Assembly (NCBI RefSeq): GCF_900142215.1
Contig: NZ_FRAC01000008.1
Span: 1-64,000 of the forward strand
Direction of reading: 5' to 3'
DNA length: 64,000 bases
From: Anaerocolumna jejuensis DSM 15929
Lineage (GTDB): Bacteria; Bacillota; Clostridia; Lachnospirales; Lachnospiraceae
Positions 49,968 to 58,795 of this stretch are shown here, piece by piece. Each line of letters begins with the position of its first letter. Positions within the stretch are counted from its first letter, which is position 1. The position numbers and the translations under genes are program-made. The notes beneath the pieces are model-generated. The model ran no database searches and had not been told where the DNA came from. It saw only the letters and a list, made by a program, of their open reading frames with translations.

Positions 49968-51443
49968 TTATCGTTTCAGATTAATGAGTTCTTCCAGTAA
50001 AGTATCAGAAGTAGTTATAATTCTTGAGCTTGCCTGAAAGCCTCTTTGTGTTGTGATCATTTCAGTAAATTCAGATGCAAGGTCTACATTGGACATCTCC
50101 AGGACACCTGGCATGAATTTTCCGCCATCGCTGGTAACATCATGGCCAATTCCATCGAATTTTCCGGAGTTCTGGGTCTCTGCATAGAGATTTCCGCCCT
50201 TTGCTTCCAGTCCGGCAGGATTAGAGAAGGATGCTACCGCAATCTGTCCTAACAACCTGCTATCCCCATTATCATAGGAGCCATAGATTTTACCGGAGGT
50301 ATCAACACTGAGACCTTCCATACTTCCTGCTTTACGGCCTTTACCGGTGCCATCCACACCGCCTATATAGCCAGCTGCAGTAGTACTGCCGCTACCGCCA
50401 AACTGTGTAAGAGAAGAAAAGTCAATGGATATATCACTAAAGTGATTTGTTGCAGCTGTTGCTCCCAACTGCAATGAAATACTTTTATCCGTTGCTGTTG
50501 CTGTGCTTCCAATACCGACAAACTTACCTGTAGCAGCATTAAAGGTCAATAAATTCGGTTTTGCTGTAGTCTTCGGAGTAATGGCTCCAGTAGTAGTATT
50601 TACATCATAGTCAAATGTTTCCGCTCCAAGTTTAACCGAGCCTATCCCACTTGCCTTATATGTTACATTACCTGTCGCATCCACTACTTTTGTTGTCAAA
50701 ATAGAATTTTTCTGTGAATCCACTACATCCACCAACTGTACCGAATACTGGTTATCAATAGCCACCGGAGGAGTACTGGAGTCTCCAGCATGTAATATTT
50801 TAAAGGTTGCGGTATAGGACTGCCCAAGCTTATCATAAAAAGATATAGTTGCCATTTTCCCTGATCCGTTTAATGCAAGCTGCGTATCCTTTTGATCTAT
50901 ATTACCGGCAAGATAAGCCTTGGTGGTAGCCTCGGGATCGGAATACAGATTTTGGGCCGACATAAGCTTCAGAGGTGATACCATATCTGCTACGGTCCTG
51001 GTGGGATCCTTGGGGTCCACCTGCCAGCCCATAACGGTTCCGCCGCTGGAAGTGCAAAGAGTTCCGTCAGCATCAATCTTGAAATCTCCAGCTTTTGAAA
51101 AATAGTTTGTTCCACCCTGGTTAACTATAAAGAAAGAATCTCCGCTTATCATAAGATCAAAAGGGTTATCCGTTCTCTGAGAACCACCTGTTTTTGTAGG
51201 CGATGACACGATAGATGCCAATTTACTTCCAAGACCTATCTGCATGGCATTCTGCCCCGCTGCTCCGGTGGATTCATTCGGGCCTGAAGCACTTTGAATA
51301 TTCTGATAAAACACATCGGCAAAAGCTGCCCTGCTGGCCTTAAAACCAACTGTATTAACATTTGCTATATTATTACCAATTACATCCATTTTAGTCTGGT
51401 TAACACTTAATCCGGAAATACCGGAGTATAATGAACGCATCAT
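49968..51443 (-). CDS. flgE: Flagellar hook protein FlgE
   Basis: 491 residues. N-terminal rod/hook helix motif MRSLYSGISGLSVNQTKMDVIGNNIANVNTVGFK and the C-terminal ASEFTEMITTQRGFQASSRIITTSDTLLEELINL are the FlgBCEFGK family ends. The middle is a Thr/Ser/Gly-rich exposed domain. It polymerises into the hook outside the cell. The start at 51443 follows AAGGAGG at nine bases; the frame open to 51524 adds 27 unlikely residues. It follows the TIGR02530 gene by about 80 bases. Confidence 0.95.
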   Translation of the reverse strand: MMRSLYSGISGLSVNQTKMDVIGNNIANVNTVGFKASRAAFADVFYQNIQSASGPNESTGAAGQNAMQIGLGSKLASIVSSPTKTGGSQRTDNPFDLMISGDSFFIVNQGGTNYFSKAGDFKIDADGTLCTSSGGTVMGWQVDPKDPTRTVADMVSPLKLMSAQNLYSDPEATTKAYLAGNIDQKDTQLALNGSGKMATISFYDKLGQSYTATFKILHAGDSSTPPVAIDNQYSVQLVDVVDSQKNSILTTKVVDATGNVTYKASGIGSVKLGAETFDYDVNTTTGAITPKTTAKPNLLTFNAATGKFVGIGSTATATDKSISLQLGATAATNHFSDISIDFSSLTQFGGSGSTTAAGYIGGVDGTGKGRKAGSMEGLSVDTSGKIYGSYDNGDSRLLGQIAVASFSNPAGLEAKGGNLYAETQNSGKFDGIGHDVTSDGGKFMPGVLEMSNVDLASEFTEMITTQRGFQASSRIITTSDTLLEELINLKR

Positions 51444-51525
51444 AATGAATGACCTCCTTCTTTTGTGCCAAAAGTTGTCCTCTCTGTCAGTCAAGAACCT
51501 TAATGCCTCCCTAAGGTCCGGCATT

Positions 51526-51918
51526 TTACATAATTACGGCACCATCGATATTTGTAAATATTTTGTCTTCACCCTCATCAAGAGCTGTAATAACAGTGCT
51601 GTTCTTTACATTAACGATAAAAGCAATATTGTCGACCATAACAAGCGACTCTGATATTCCCTTTTCCTGGGCTTTTTTCGTTCCTGTCGACAGCTTTTCA
51701 AGCTGTTCCTCCGACAAATCAATATTCCTGCTTTGAAGCCTTTCATTGGCATGCTTTGAAAACTTCAGCACGCTGTCCTGTTTGGCATATTGACTTTCCA
51801 GAATACTCTGGAAGGATTTTTCTGTCTTAACCTGTTTTGTCTGTACCGCTCTTCCCTTTAACAGCTGTCCGGTCATTTGCTCTATGGTAGAGTATTTTGT
51901 CTGAGAAATATGATTCAT
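51526..51918 (-). CDS. TIGR02530-family flagellar operon protein
   Basis: 130-residue protein found in most Firmicutes and spirochaete hook operons between flgD and flgE. The family core is complete: LKFSKHANERLQSRNIDLSEEQLEKL, KAQEKGISESLVMVDNIAFIVNVKNSTVITALD and the terminal FTNIDGAVIM. Its function is not settled. It has no membrane helix or signal peptide. Start ATG with AGAGG. Confidence 0.88.
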   Translation of the reverse strand: MNHISQTKYSTIEQMTGQLLKGRAVQTKQVKTEKSFQSILESQYAKQDSVLKFSKHANERLQSRNIDLSEEQLEKLSTGTKKAQEKGISESLVMVDNIAFIVNVKNSTVITALDEGEDKIFTNIDGAVIM

Positions 51919-52000
51919 ATCAGCCTCTTTCTATGCCCACTTCCTTGTGAACATTATGGAAGAAAATTTGCAAGTCAAATCAATCATAGATCTTATCAGC

Positions 52001-52819
52001 TTAGGATTCCGTTCCACTGCCGCTTCCATCTCCTCCGCTTGTATCTGAATCATCCGGAGTTTCAGTATCCTTAGGAGTTTCTTTAGGGGGTTCGGTACCC
52101 TTAACCGTAATAACAATCTGATTTGATACCACCGTATAATTTGCATCATTAAACATAATGGTGGGTTTATATGTACCGTTATCAAGACCCGCCAGTGCTT
52201 CCTTGCTGATGGTAACCTTTGTGCCATCCAGTTTCACATACTTGGAATCCACTACCTTATTATTAATAATCACCGCAACATCTGTTGCAACAGTCTTTCC
52301 GGAGCCTAAGTTGACGTTAAAGCTGATATCTTCCTGCTTATCCCTGTCAAAAGTCGCTTCTACTTTGCTTGTGATATAAGGAAGCCCCTGTTCCAATAAA
52401 AATGTACTGTCAATTACCGAAGACACCTGATCCAGTGTATAAAGATTGCCGTTTACAGAAACCTTTGCCTCACCGTTACTCATAGTCACATAATCAACAC
52501 GTCCGCTGCTTGTAACTGATTTTCCGGCGGAATCCGTAGTGCTGACTTCCACTTCCATACCCACAAGTCCAAATGCCTGATTATTTGAAGTTGTCTTATT
52601 CAAATTCTGCATCTGTTCCAATTGAGCAAAAGTCGCATACTGTTGAACGAACTGAGTATCCGTACTTGGATTTAAAGGATCCTGGTATTTCATTTGAGCA
52701 ACTAATAGCTGCAAAAAAGCAGTTTTATCCAGAGATCCTGTTCCTGTTGTCTTTGTTTTTGCGCTTGATGTGTTTGTACTTTCAACGACCTTTCCATCTT
52801 TAACCGGTAAAACGCTCAT
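52001..52819 (-). CDS. flgD: Hook assembly scaffold (capping) protein FlgD
   Basis: 272 residues. The export and capping region is typical: LDKTAFLQLLVAQMKYQDPLNP, TQFVQQYATFAQLEQMQNLN, AFGLVGMEVEVS. An Ig-like/FlgD beta region follows, with a Pro/Thr/Asp/Gly-rich disordered tail (about 245-272) not found in enteric FlgD. It caps the growing hook. It follows fliK by 16 bases and has AAAGGAGG. Confidence 0.93.
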   Translation of the reverse strand: MSVLPVKDGKVVESTNTSSAKTKTTGTGSLDKTAFLQLLVAQMKYQDPLNPSTDTQFVQQYATFAQLEQMQNLNKTTSNNQAFGLVGMEVEVSTTDSAGKSVTSSGRVDYVTMSNGEAKVSVNGNLYTLDQVSSVIDSTFLLEQGLPYITSKVEATFDRDKQEDISFNVNLGSGKTVATDVAVIINNKVVDSKYVKLDGTKVTISKEALAGLDNGTYKPTIMFNDANYTVVSNQIVITVKGTEPPKETPKDTETPDDSDTSGGDGSGSGTES

Positions 52820-52835
52820 GTTTCCTCCTTTCTTA

Positions 52836-54245
52836 CTATACAGTATAGTCTACGCTGCTAGTATTTTCTTCCAAGCCTCCAAGGCTTGCATTCTCTTCCA
52901 CTACAGTATCTGCCAGAGGTTCATTTATCTCATCCAGGCCTCTGAATGCCCTGTTTCTGGATCTTTCCTGGCTTTCTTTGCCGCCTTCGCCCTGAAACCC
53001 TTGTTCCTTTTGGTCAAAAGCAGAATAAGATACGGTAACTTCTACATTTTCAACCTTTAATCCCTGGTTATTCAAATTTTCCTTGAAAACCTGAAGCTGG
53101 CTTTCAATAGCTTCTTTTGCGGTTTCCGTACCGGTTACAAACTTTGCCGTAAGTACGCCTTCCTTTGAAACAACCGTCAAATTGATTTTTCCCAGATTTT
53201 CAGGATTTAACTGAAGCTCCATGGATGTCTGGTCGGGCTTGATATTAATCCGGACGGCATCCAGTATCTGAGTTGTTATTTCTCTTATCTGCTGTACCTT
53301 GGTAAGCTGGTCTGTAAAGATAGCCTGATCGCCGCCTGTATTTACTGCCAGGTTATGAATCAAAAGCTCTGTTGCTGATAAATTCTGCCCTGTTTTTTGA
53401 CTGTCAGCCTTGTTTTCTTCACTTGGGCGGTTCTCTGCCTGCTTTCCTGATCTTACAACCGTTATATCAATTTTCTCTTCCGGTTCTGCCACATCATTGG
53501 TGTCAGTCTCTGTCTGTAATTCCTGGGGAACTTTATTCTCCGCAGTCATCACTGCCGGCTGGTTTAAAACAGGGAGCTGTTCTTTTAATGCAGGGAATTG
53601 TTCCTGAATGGTATTGCAGACATTCATCAGCTCTTTCAAAGAATTACCCAAATCTTCATTGGTTAAAAAAGCCGACATATCATCGTTGTTGCTTACCTTT
53701 AGAAGAAATTGCTTCAGATTGTTTACATCCAGCAGATTTAGAGGTGTTAATCCAAGAGCTTCCAATGCCTTATTAAAATCGTCCTCAGAAATACCCAGCT
53801 TTTGCTTCATACTGTCCTTGATTGTATTCAAAAGCTCCTGAATACCGGCATTGATGCTATCCTCCGGCTTCATTACCGGCAGTTCTGCGGGAACATTTTG
53901 TTCCTGGGGTATGCTTGGTACACTCTCATCCTGTAACTGGTCAACGGGCTGGCTGGCATTACCCTGGGTATTTGTATTATCTGCCTTCCCGCTTGCTGCA
54001 TCATCAGGCTTTACCTGTGAATTGCCCTGGCTTGTATTAACATCCTGGGGTGCTTCATAGGAAGTTTTATTCGGAACAGCCTTGGCTGCATTGGAATTAT
54101 CCGCCGCATCATTCTTATTTGCTTTCAGGCTGCCTGTAATAATATCCTCAAAAGAACCTTTACTGTTCTTTACCGCCCCTTTTGACTGCGTTCCGCCTAC
54201 AGAAGCGGTATAATTTTCGATAAAACCAGCTTTTACACTTTGCAT
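52836..54245 (-). CDS. fliK: Hook-length control protein FliK
   Basis: 469 residues, mostly Gln/Asn/Ser/Asp-rich and predicted disordered for the first ~330, as in other FliK proteins where this part measures hook length. The C-terminal FliK domain (about 335-425) is recognisable: INIKPDQTSMELQLNPENLGKINLTV and EAIESQLQVFKENLNNQGLKVENVEVTV. A charged tail follows. It switches FlhB specificity. It lies between motE and flgD with GGAGG. Confidence 0.9.
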   Translation of the reverse strand: MQSVKAGFIENYTASVGGTQSKGAVKNSKGSFEDIITGSLKANKNDAADNSNAAKAVPNKTSYEAPQDVNTSQGNSQVKPDDAASGKADNTNTQGNASQPVDQLQDESVPSIPQEQNVPAELPVMKPEDSINAGIQELLNTIKDSMKQKLGISEDDFNKALEALGLTPLNLLDVNNLKQFLLKVSNNDDMSAFLTNEDLGNSLKELMNVCNTIQEQFPALKEQLPVLNQPAVMTAENKVPQELQTETDTNDVAEPEEKIDITVVRSGKQAENRPSEENKADSQKTGQNLSATELLIHNLAVNTGGDQAIFTDQLTKVQQIREITTQILDAVRINIKPDQTSMELQLNPENLGKINLTVVSKEGVLTAKFVTGTETAKEAIESQLQVFKENLNNQGLKVENVEVTVSYSAFDQKEQGFQGEGGKESQERSRNRAFRGLDEINEPLADTVVEENASLGGLEENTSSVDYTV

Positions 54246-54333
54246 CTTTCCTTTTCCTCCTTTCTTCTTTCGTATTTATACTTAAGTAATTGTAACTTCC
54301 CTTTGAATCTGAAAAGTTATTCTTACCTTAAGC

Positions 54334-55110
54334 CTATTTATCCTTTACAAGCTGTGAATCCATATCAATCATCTTCTTGGTGATTTTAGCCGCTGCTGTC
54401 GGGTCCATGGCTGCTAATATTCCTGAGCTTTCCGATGCGTTCATACTAAGAAGCATCTGTGCTACCGTATCAATATCCGCTGTCATTGTCTCTAATATCT
54501 TCGCAGCTGCATCTGCCTTCATCTTTCTATATATATCAGCTTTTTCCTTTATGGCATTCGAATACTGGAGCTGTTCCACAACCTGTCTGTATATTTCTTC
54601 GGCATTGGTAGGATCAATGCTTTCATAGTATTTTTTATACTCGTCAATACTGGGAGCCTGATCTGCAAATACTACTTTTTCATCAAATTCCTTGACTTTT
54701 TCTTCAAAAGCCTTTTGATCCTTTTCGTAAACTTTAAGCCTTGCAATCTCTGCCTTCTGCTCTTTTACAGTTTTTGTATTACTGTCCTTCGTTTTGGTCA
54801 AAGCGTCGTTTTCCACTTCCAATTCCTTGATTTTCTTAACTGCTTCTTCCAGGTTATCGTAGGGATAGTCATTTTCATAGGCTAACTGCTCTTCCGATAC
54901 ATCCGGAAGAATCCTGTTCACTACGGGAATATCCTTAATCAATGGTCTTAATACAGACGAGCCAAGTCCATTTACATCCAATTTAATTAAAAGAGCAAAT
55001 ACCACAAGCCAAATCAGAATGACTACCAGCACTATTACTGCTATCGTTATTTTGCTGCCGATACTTTTCTCATTCTCAGAACCTTCTGCCCCTTTGTTCT
55101 TCTTTGCCAT
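54334..55110 (-). CDS. MotE-family protein (YlxF-like, MgtE N-like C-terminus)
   Basis: 258 residues: one N-terminal membrane helix (ITIAVIVLVVILIWLVVFALLI), a coiled coil (about 85-150), and a C-terminal MotE/MgtE-N-like helical domain (MKADAAAKILETMTADIDTVAQMLLSMNASESSGILAAMD). Members lie beside fliJ/fliK in Firmicutes. MotE in rhizobia is a chaperone for a periplasmic motor protein, while the role of the B. subtilis counterpart YlxF is unknown. Start with GGAGG, 11 bases after fliJ. Confidence 0.85.
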   Translation of the reverse strand: MAKKNKGAEGSENEKSIGSKITIAVIVLVVILIWLVVFALLIKLDVNGLGSSVLRPLIKDIPVVNRILPDVSEEQLAYENDYPYDNLEEAVKKIKELEVENDALTKTKDSNTKTVKEQKAEIARLKVYEKDQKAFEEKVKEFDEKVVFADQAPSIDEYKKYYESIDPTNAEEIYRQVVEQLQYSNAIKEKADIYRKMKADAAAKILETMTADIDTVAQMLLSMNASESSGILAAMDPTAAAKITKKMIDMDSQLVKDK

Positions 55111-55121
55111 TTTCTTTCCTC

Positions 55122-55568
55122 CTAATTAGTAGGATTATTGTATCTAAAGCTTACCAATTCATCTATTTCTTTTCTTTCTCCCGAAGCTACCTCCAGGAAA
55201 AATACTTCTTTTGCATTCTCTTTTAATTTCTCATGGGTTTTCCGCTCCAGCATTGCAGCGTTCAACCGCTCCCTTGCAAGCTCCACCTGCTGCTCTGCTT
55301 TCTTTACAGCCAGTTCCTGCAGCTTAATCTCTTCCTTTACGATTTCAGAGGCTTCCGTATACTCCTTCAGCTTCATGATATCAAGCTTTTGCATTCTAAG
55401 TTCCTTGCCCTTATCCTGATATTCTTCCAGCCTGGTAATCAGTTCAGAAAGTCTTTCCTCTTCCTTCATAAGCTTTTTTCGGGCTATTCCATAAGAAGTT
55501 TTCGCCTGGTCTTCCAATTTATATTTTATTCCTAAAATATTTTCCATCTTATAAATAAATTTAGCCAT
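55122..55568 (-). CDS. fliJ: Flagellar export chaperone FliJ
   Basis: 148-residue, almost entirely helical coiled-coil protein with a high content of Glu, Lys and Leu (KLMKEEERLSELITRLEEYQDKGK, AVKKAEQQVELARERLNAAMLERKT). Size, composition and place after fliI identify FliJ, the stalk-like subunit of the export ATPase. Sequence alone is weakly diagnostic, as usual for FliJ. Confidence 0.86.
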   Translation of the reverse strand: MAKFIYKMENILGIKYKLEDQAKTSYGIARKKLMKEEERLSELITRLEEYQDKGKELRMQKLDIMKLKEYTEASEIVKEEIKLQELAVKKAEQQVELARERLNAAMLERKTHEKLKENAKEVFFLEVASGERKEIDELVSFRYNNPTN

Positions 55569-55627
55569 ATACCCTCGTTTCTTACCTAACGACTATGTAT
55601 ACTGAAACCCGACTGCAAAAATCAGGT

Positions 55628-56938
55628 TCAATCTTCAAATAAATTTGCCAGGTCATTCACTATCAGGTCAAAATCTACTTTTTCATCCACATTCTGCCGT
55701 AAAAATCCATTGACAGCATCAATTTTTGATATTGCATAATCAATATCTTTGTTAGAGCCGTTTTTATAAGCACCTATATTTATCAAATCTTCTGCTTCCA
55801 TATAAGTTGCCAAAACATTCTTTAATTTTCCGGCTGCATTCTTATGCTCTGCCGTTACAATGGAAGACATAACACGGGATATACTCTGCAGCACATCGAT
55901 GGCCGGATAATGGTTCTTATTCGCCATCTTACGTGTCAGCATAATATGACCATCAAGTATACCTCTTGCCGTATCTGTTATAGGTTCGTTAAAATCATCA
56001 CCATCCACCAATACCGTATAAAGGCCCGTAATGGAACCTTTTTCCGAATTGCCCGCTCTTTCCAGGAGCTTTGGCATTTCAGAATATACACTCGGCGGGT
56101 AGCCTCTGGAAACAGGTGGCTCACCGGAAGCAAGGCCGATTTCTCTTTGAGCCATGGAAAAACGTGTAAGGGAATCCATCATTAAAAGGACATCTTTTCC
56201 CTGATCTCTGAAATACTCCGCTATAGCCGTAGCTGTTTTCGCCGCTTTTTTTCGAATAAGAGCAGGTTTATCGGATGTCGCTACCACTACTACCGACCGC
56301 TTCATGCCTTCCTCGCCCAAATCTCTTTCCAGGAACTCCCGTACTTCCCTGCCACGCTCACCAATTAAGCCAATGACATTGATATCCGCCTTTGTGTTTC
56401 TGGCAAACATACCGAGAAGAGTACTTTTACCAACACCGCTTCCTGCAAATATGCCGATTCTCTGACCCTTACCAACGGTTATCATACCATCAACAGCTCT
56501 TACTCCCAAGGGCAGCACTTCATCTATCAGCTTCCTTTTCATCGGGTCCGGCGGCTGTGCTTCAACGGAATATTCCGCTTTCATTTTAAGCTCCGTATCA
56601 TCAAGAGGTCTCCCCAGTCCATCCAGGGTTTTTCCAAGAAGGTCATCACCCACGGAAACACTTAAAGGCCTTCCTGTTGTCTCCACTGTGCTGCCGACTC
56701 CCACACCTTCGATATCATCATATGGCATTAATAGTATCCGGTTTTCCCGAAAACCTACCACCTCAGCCATTATAGTCTGTGATTTATCAGAAGAAACTAT
56801 GACACACAAGTCATTGAGATTCGCCTTAGGTCCTATGGATTCTATGGTCAGTCCGACCACTTTCACCACTTTTCCTAATTGCTTTTCATAGGTTCTGTCC
56901 AGCAGAATATCATATTTTTCCAGATCAGCCATTTTCAT
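55628..56938 (-). CDS. fliI: Flagellum-specific ATPase FliI
   Basis: 436-residue F1-beta-like hexameric ATPase of the export apparatus. Walker A GIFAGSGVGKSTLLG, GLIGERGREVREFLE, Walker B DVLLMMDSLTRFSMAQREIGLASGEPP and the PSVYSEMPKLLERAG stretch are all present. The start at 56938 (MKMADLEKYD) is chosen with AGGCAGG upstream; the longer frame to 56962 begins with TTG two bases after fliH. Next to fliH and fliJ as expected. Confidence 0.95.
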   Translation of the reverse strand: MKMADLEKYDILLDRTYEKQLGKVVKVVGLTIESIGPKANLNDLCVIVSSDKSQTIMAEVVGFRENRILLMPYDDIEGVGVGSTVETTGRPLSVSVGDDLLGKTLDGLGRPLDDTELKMKAEYSVEAQPPDPMKRKLIDEVLPLGVRAVDGMITVGKGQRIGIFAGSGVGKSTLLGMFARNTKADINVIGLIGERGREVREFLERDLGEEGMKRSVVVVATSDKPALIRKKAAKTATAIAEYFRDQGKDVLLMMDSLTRFSMAQREIGLASGEPPVSRGYPPSVYSEMPKLLERAGNSEKGSITGLYTVLVDGDDFNEPITDTARGILDGHIMLTRKMANKNHYPAIDVLQSISRVMSSIVTAEHKNAAGKLKNVLATYMEAEDLINIGAYKNGSNKDIDYAISKIDAVNGFLRQNVDEKVDFDLIVNDLANLFED

Positions 56939-56963
56939 ATCTACCTGCCTTTGCTTATCCAAA

Positions 56964-57788
56964 TTACAGATTATCCATGGAAAGAAGCATAATATCTTTC
57001 TTTAGATTTTCCAATTGTGTATCAAGACTGCAATCGACTATTCCGGTCTCCATATCAATAATACACTGGTTTTTTGCAAGATTTTTGTCCAGGGCGATGT
57101 CCAGCTCTATGGATTCATTGAGAATTCCCACCAGCTTTGGTTTATAGGCCAGAACCTCCTCATAATCCTCCTTCGACACCTTTATGTGATAAAATTTACT
57201 GTTATCACCGTGAAGTATGGCCCGGTGAAGAAGATGGGTTATTACGCCCTTTTTCTCTTCCACGGCTACTCCGGCGACCTTTTCTATCAGTGCCGCCATG
57301 ATACCTGCAAATTCAGGCTCCAAATCTATTATCTTTTCTTCATATTCCTTCTTAAGCTTTGCTTCCTGCTCTTCATACTCTTTTTGCTTTTTCAGGGCTT
57401 CTTCCATTCCCTTTGCAAAGCCGTCGTCATAGCCCTTCTTCGTGGAATCCTCATATAGCTTTCTGCTGTTTGCCTTGCTTTCTTCCTCTGCTATCTTTCG
57501 TATAAGAGCCGCTTCTTCTTCCGCCTTTGCAATCATATCTTCCAGACGGTCCCTCAGTTCTTCTTCGCTTTCCATTTCTTCATCAGTTTCGATGACAGGC
57601 GCCTCTATTCCTAATTTAAAGCCTTCGGAAGAAGTTGCTTCTTCCTTATTGGAAATATGTACCTTGGGCTTGTTTGCAAAGTTGATAAGCCGGAATTCCT
57701 CACTTCTTTCATTGGAATCGATAACGAACCTATCTTCTTTTTCTCTGGTTATGTACCTGGATTTAATAAGATTAGACAATAATCTCAT
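56964..57788 (-). CDS. fliH: Flagellar assembly protein FliH
   Basis: 274 residues. Long acidic helix with Glu/Ala-rich coiled coil (LRDRLEDMIAKAEEEAALIRKIAEEE), a GYDDGFAKGMEEALKKQ stretch typical of FliH, and a C-terminal FliH/V-ATPase-E-like domain (FAGIMAALIEKVAGVAVEEKKGVI...). It binds FliI and holds it at the C-ring. The ATG at 57788 (MRLLSNLIKSRY) is used; it lies within the end of fliG (17-base overlap) and has AGAGG eight bases upstream. Confidence 0.9.
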   Translation of the reverse strand: MRLLSNLIKSRYITREKEDRFVIDSNERSEEFRLINFANKPKVHISNKEEATSSEGFKLGIEAPVIETDEEMESEEELRDRLEDMIAKAEEEAALIRKIAEEESKANSRKLYEDSTKKGYDDGFAKGMEEALKKQKEYEEQEAKLKKEYEEKIIDLEPEFAGIMAALIEKVAGVAVEEKKGVITHLLHRAILHGDNSKFYHIKVSKEDYEEVLAYKPKLVGILNESIELDIALDKNLAKNQCIIDMETGIVDCSLDTQLENLKKDIMLLSMDNL

Positions 57789-58782
57789 CACCTCCACCTC
57801 TGGAAATGATAATCTCAGCGGAATCCTCTAATTTTCTAATAATATTAACAATCTTCTGTTGTGCTTCTTCAACATCCTTCAAACGAACAGGACCCATAAA
57901 TTCCATATCTTCCTTAATCATAGCAGCAAGACGCTTGGACAGGTTGTTAAAGATAACATTCTGCACTTCTTCATTGGAAGCCTTCAATGCCACCGCTAAT
58001 TCATTATTATCAACCTCACGCAGTACTCTCTGTATGGAACGGTCATCCAGTGTAAGAATGTCTTCAAATACGAACATCTTCCTTCTGATCTCATCTGCAA
58101 GCTCTGGCTCTTCAATTTCAAGAGTTTCCATAATATGCTTTTCTGTTCCTCTGTCTACGGTATTCAGGATGGATACGATAGAATCCACACCGCCGACAAT
58201 GGTGTAATCCTGATTAACAAGGGAGGATAATTTACGTTCCAATACCCGTTCAACCTCTTTGATAACATCCGGAGAGGTACGGTCCATCTGCGCAATACGT
58301 TTTGCCACATCCGCCTGTTTATCCGGGCCAAGAGCCGATATAATGGCAGATGCCTGACCGGAGGACAGGTAGGAAAGTATAAGGGCAATGGTCTGAGGAT
58401 GCTCATCCTGGATAAAGTTCAGCATCTGGCTGGCATCAGCCTTTCTGACAAATTCAAAAGGACGAACCTGTAAGGAAGCTGTCAGTTTTCCAATAACATC
58501 CTTTGCCTTTTCTTCTCCAAGAGCCTTCTCCAATAGTTCTTTTGCATAAGCAATACCGCCTTCTGCGATATACTGCTGAGCCAGACAGATTTCATAAAAT
58601 TCATCCAGCACCTGCTCTTTGGTAGCCGGTGAAATACTTCTTGTATTGGCTATTTCCAAAGTCAGCTGTTCTATCTCATCTTCCTTTAAATGCTTAAAAA
58701 TACTTGCTGATTTCTCGGGCCCTAAGGATATTAAGAGAACAGCAGCTTTTTGTACTCCTGATATTTCTGTGTTCTTTGCCAT
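57772..58782 (-). CDS. fliG: Flagellar motor switch protein FliG
   Basis: 336 residues. N-terminal FliF-binding part (AAVLLISLGPEKSASIFKHL), the middle EHPQTIALILSYL motif, and the C-terminal torque domain (RRKMFVFEDILTLDDRSIQRVLREVDNNELAVALK) with the conserved charged residues that meet MotA. Start with GGAGG, 13 bases after fliF; overlaps fliH. Confidence 0.96.
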   Translation of the reverse strand: MAKNTEISGVQKAAVLLISLGPEKSASIFKHLKEDEIEQLTLEIANTRSISPATKEQVLDEFYEICLAQQYIAEGGIAYAKELLEKALGEEKAKDVIGKLTASLQVRPFEFVRKADASQMLNFIQDEHPQTIALILSYLSSGQASAIISALGPDKQADVAKRIAQMDRTSPDVIKEVERVLERKLSSLVNQDYTIVGGVDSIVSILNTVDRGTEKHIMETLEIEEPELADEIRRKMFVFEDILTLDDRSIQRVLREVDNNELAVALKASNEEVQNVIFNNLSKRLAAMIKEDMEFMGPVRLKDVEEAQQKIVNIIRKLEDSAEIIISRGGGDEIIV

Positions 58783-58795
58783 ATTCTCCTCCTTA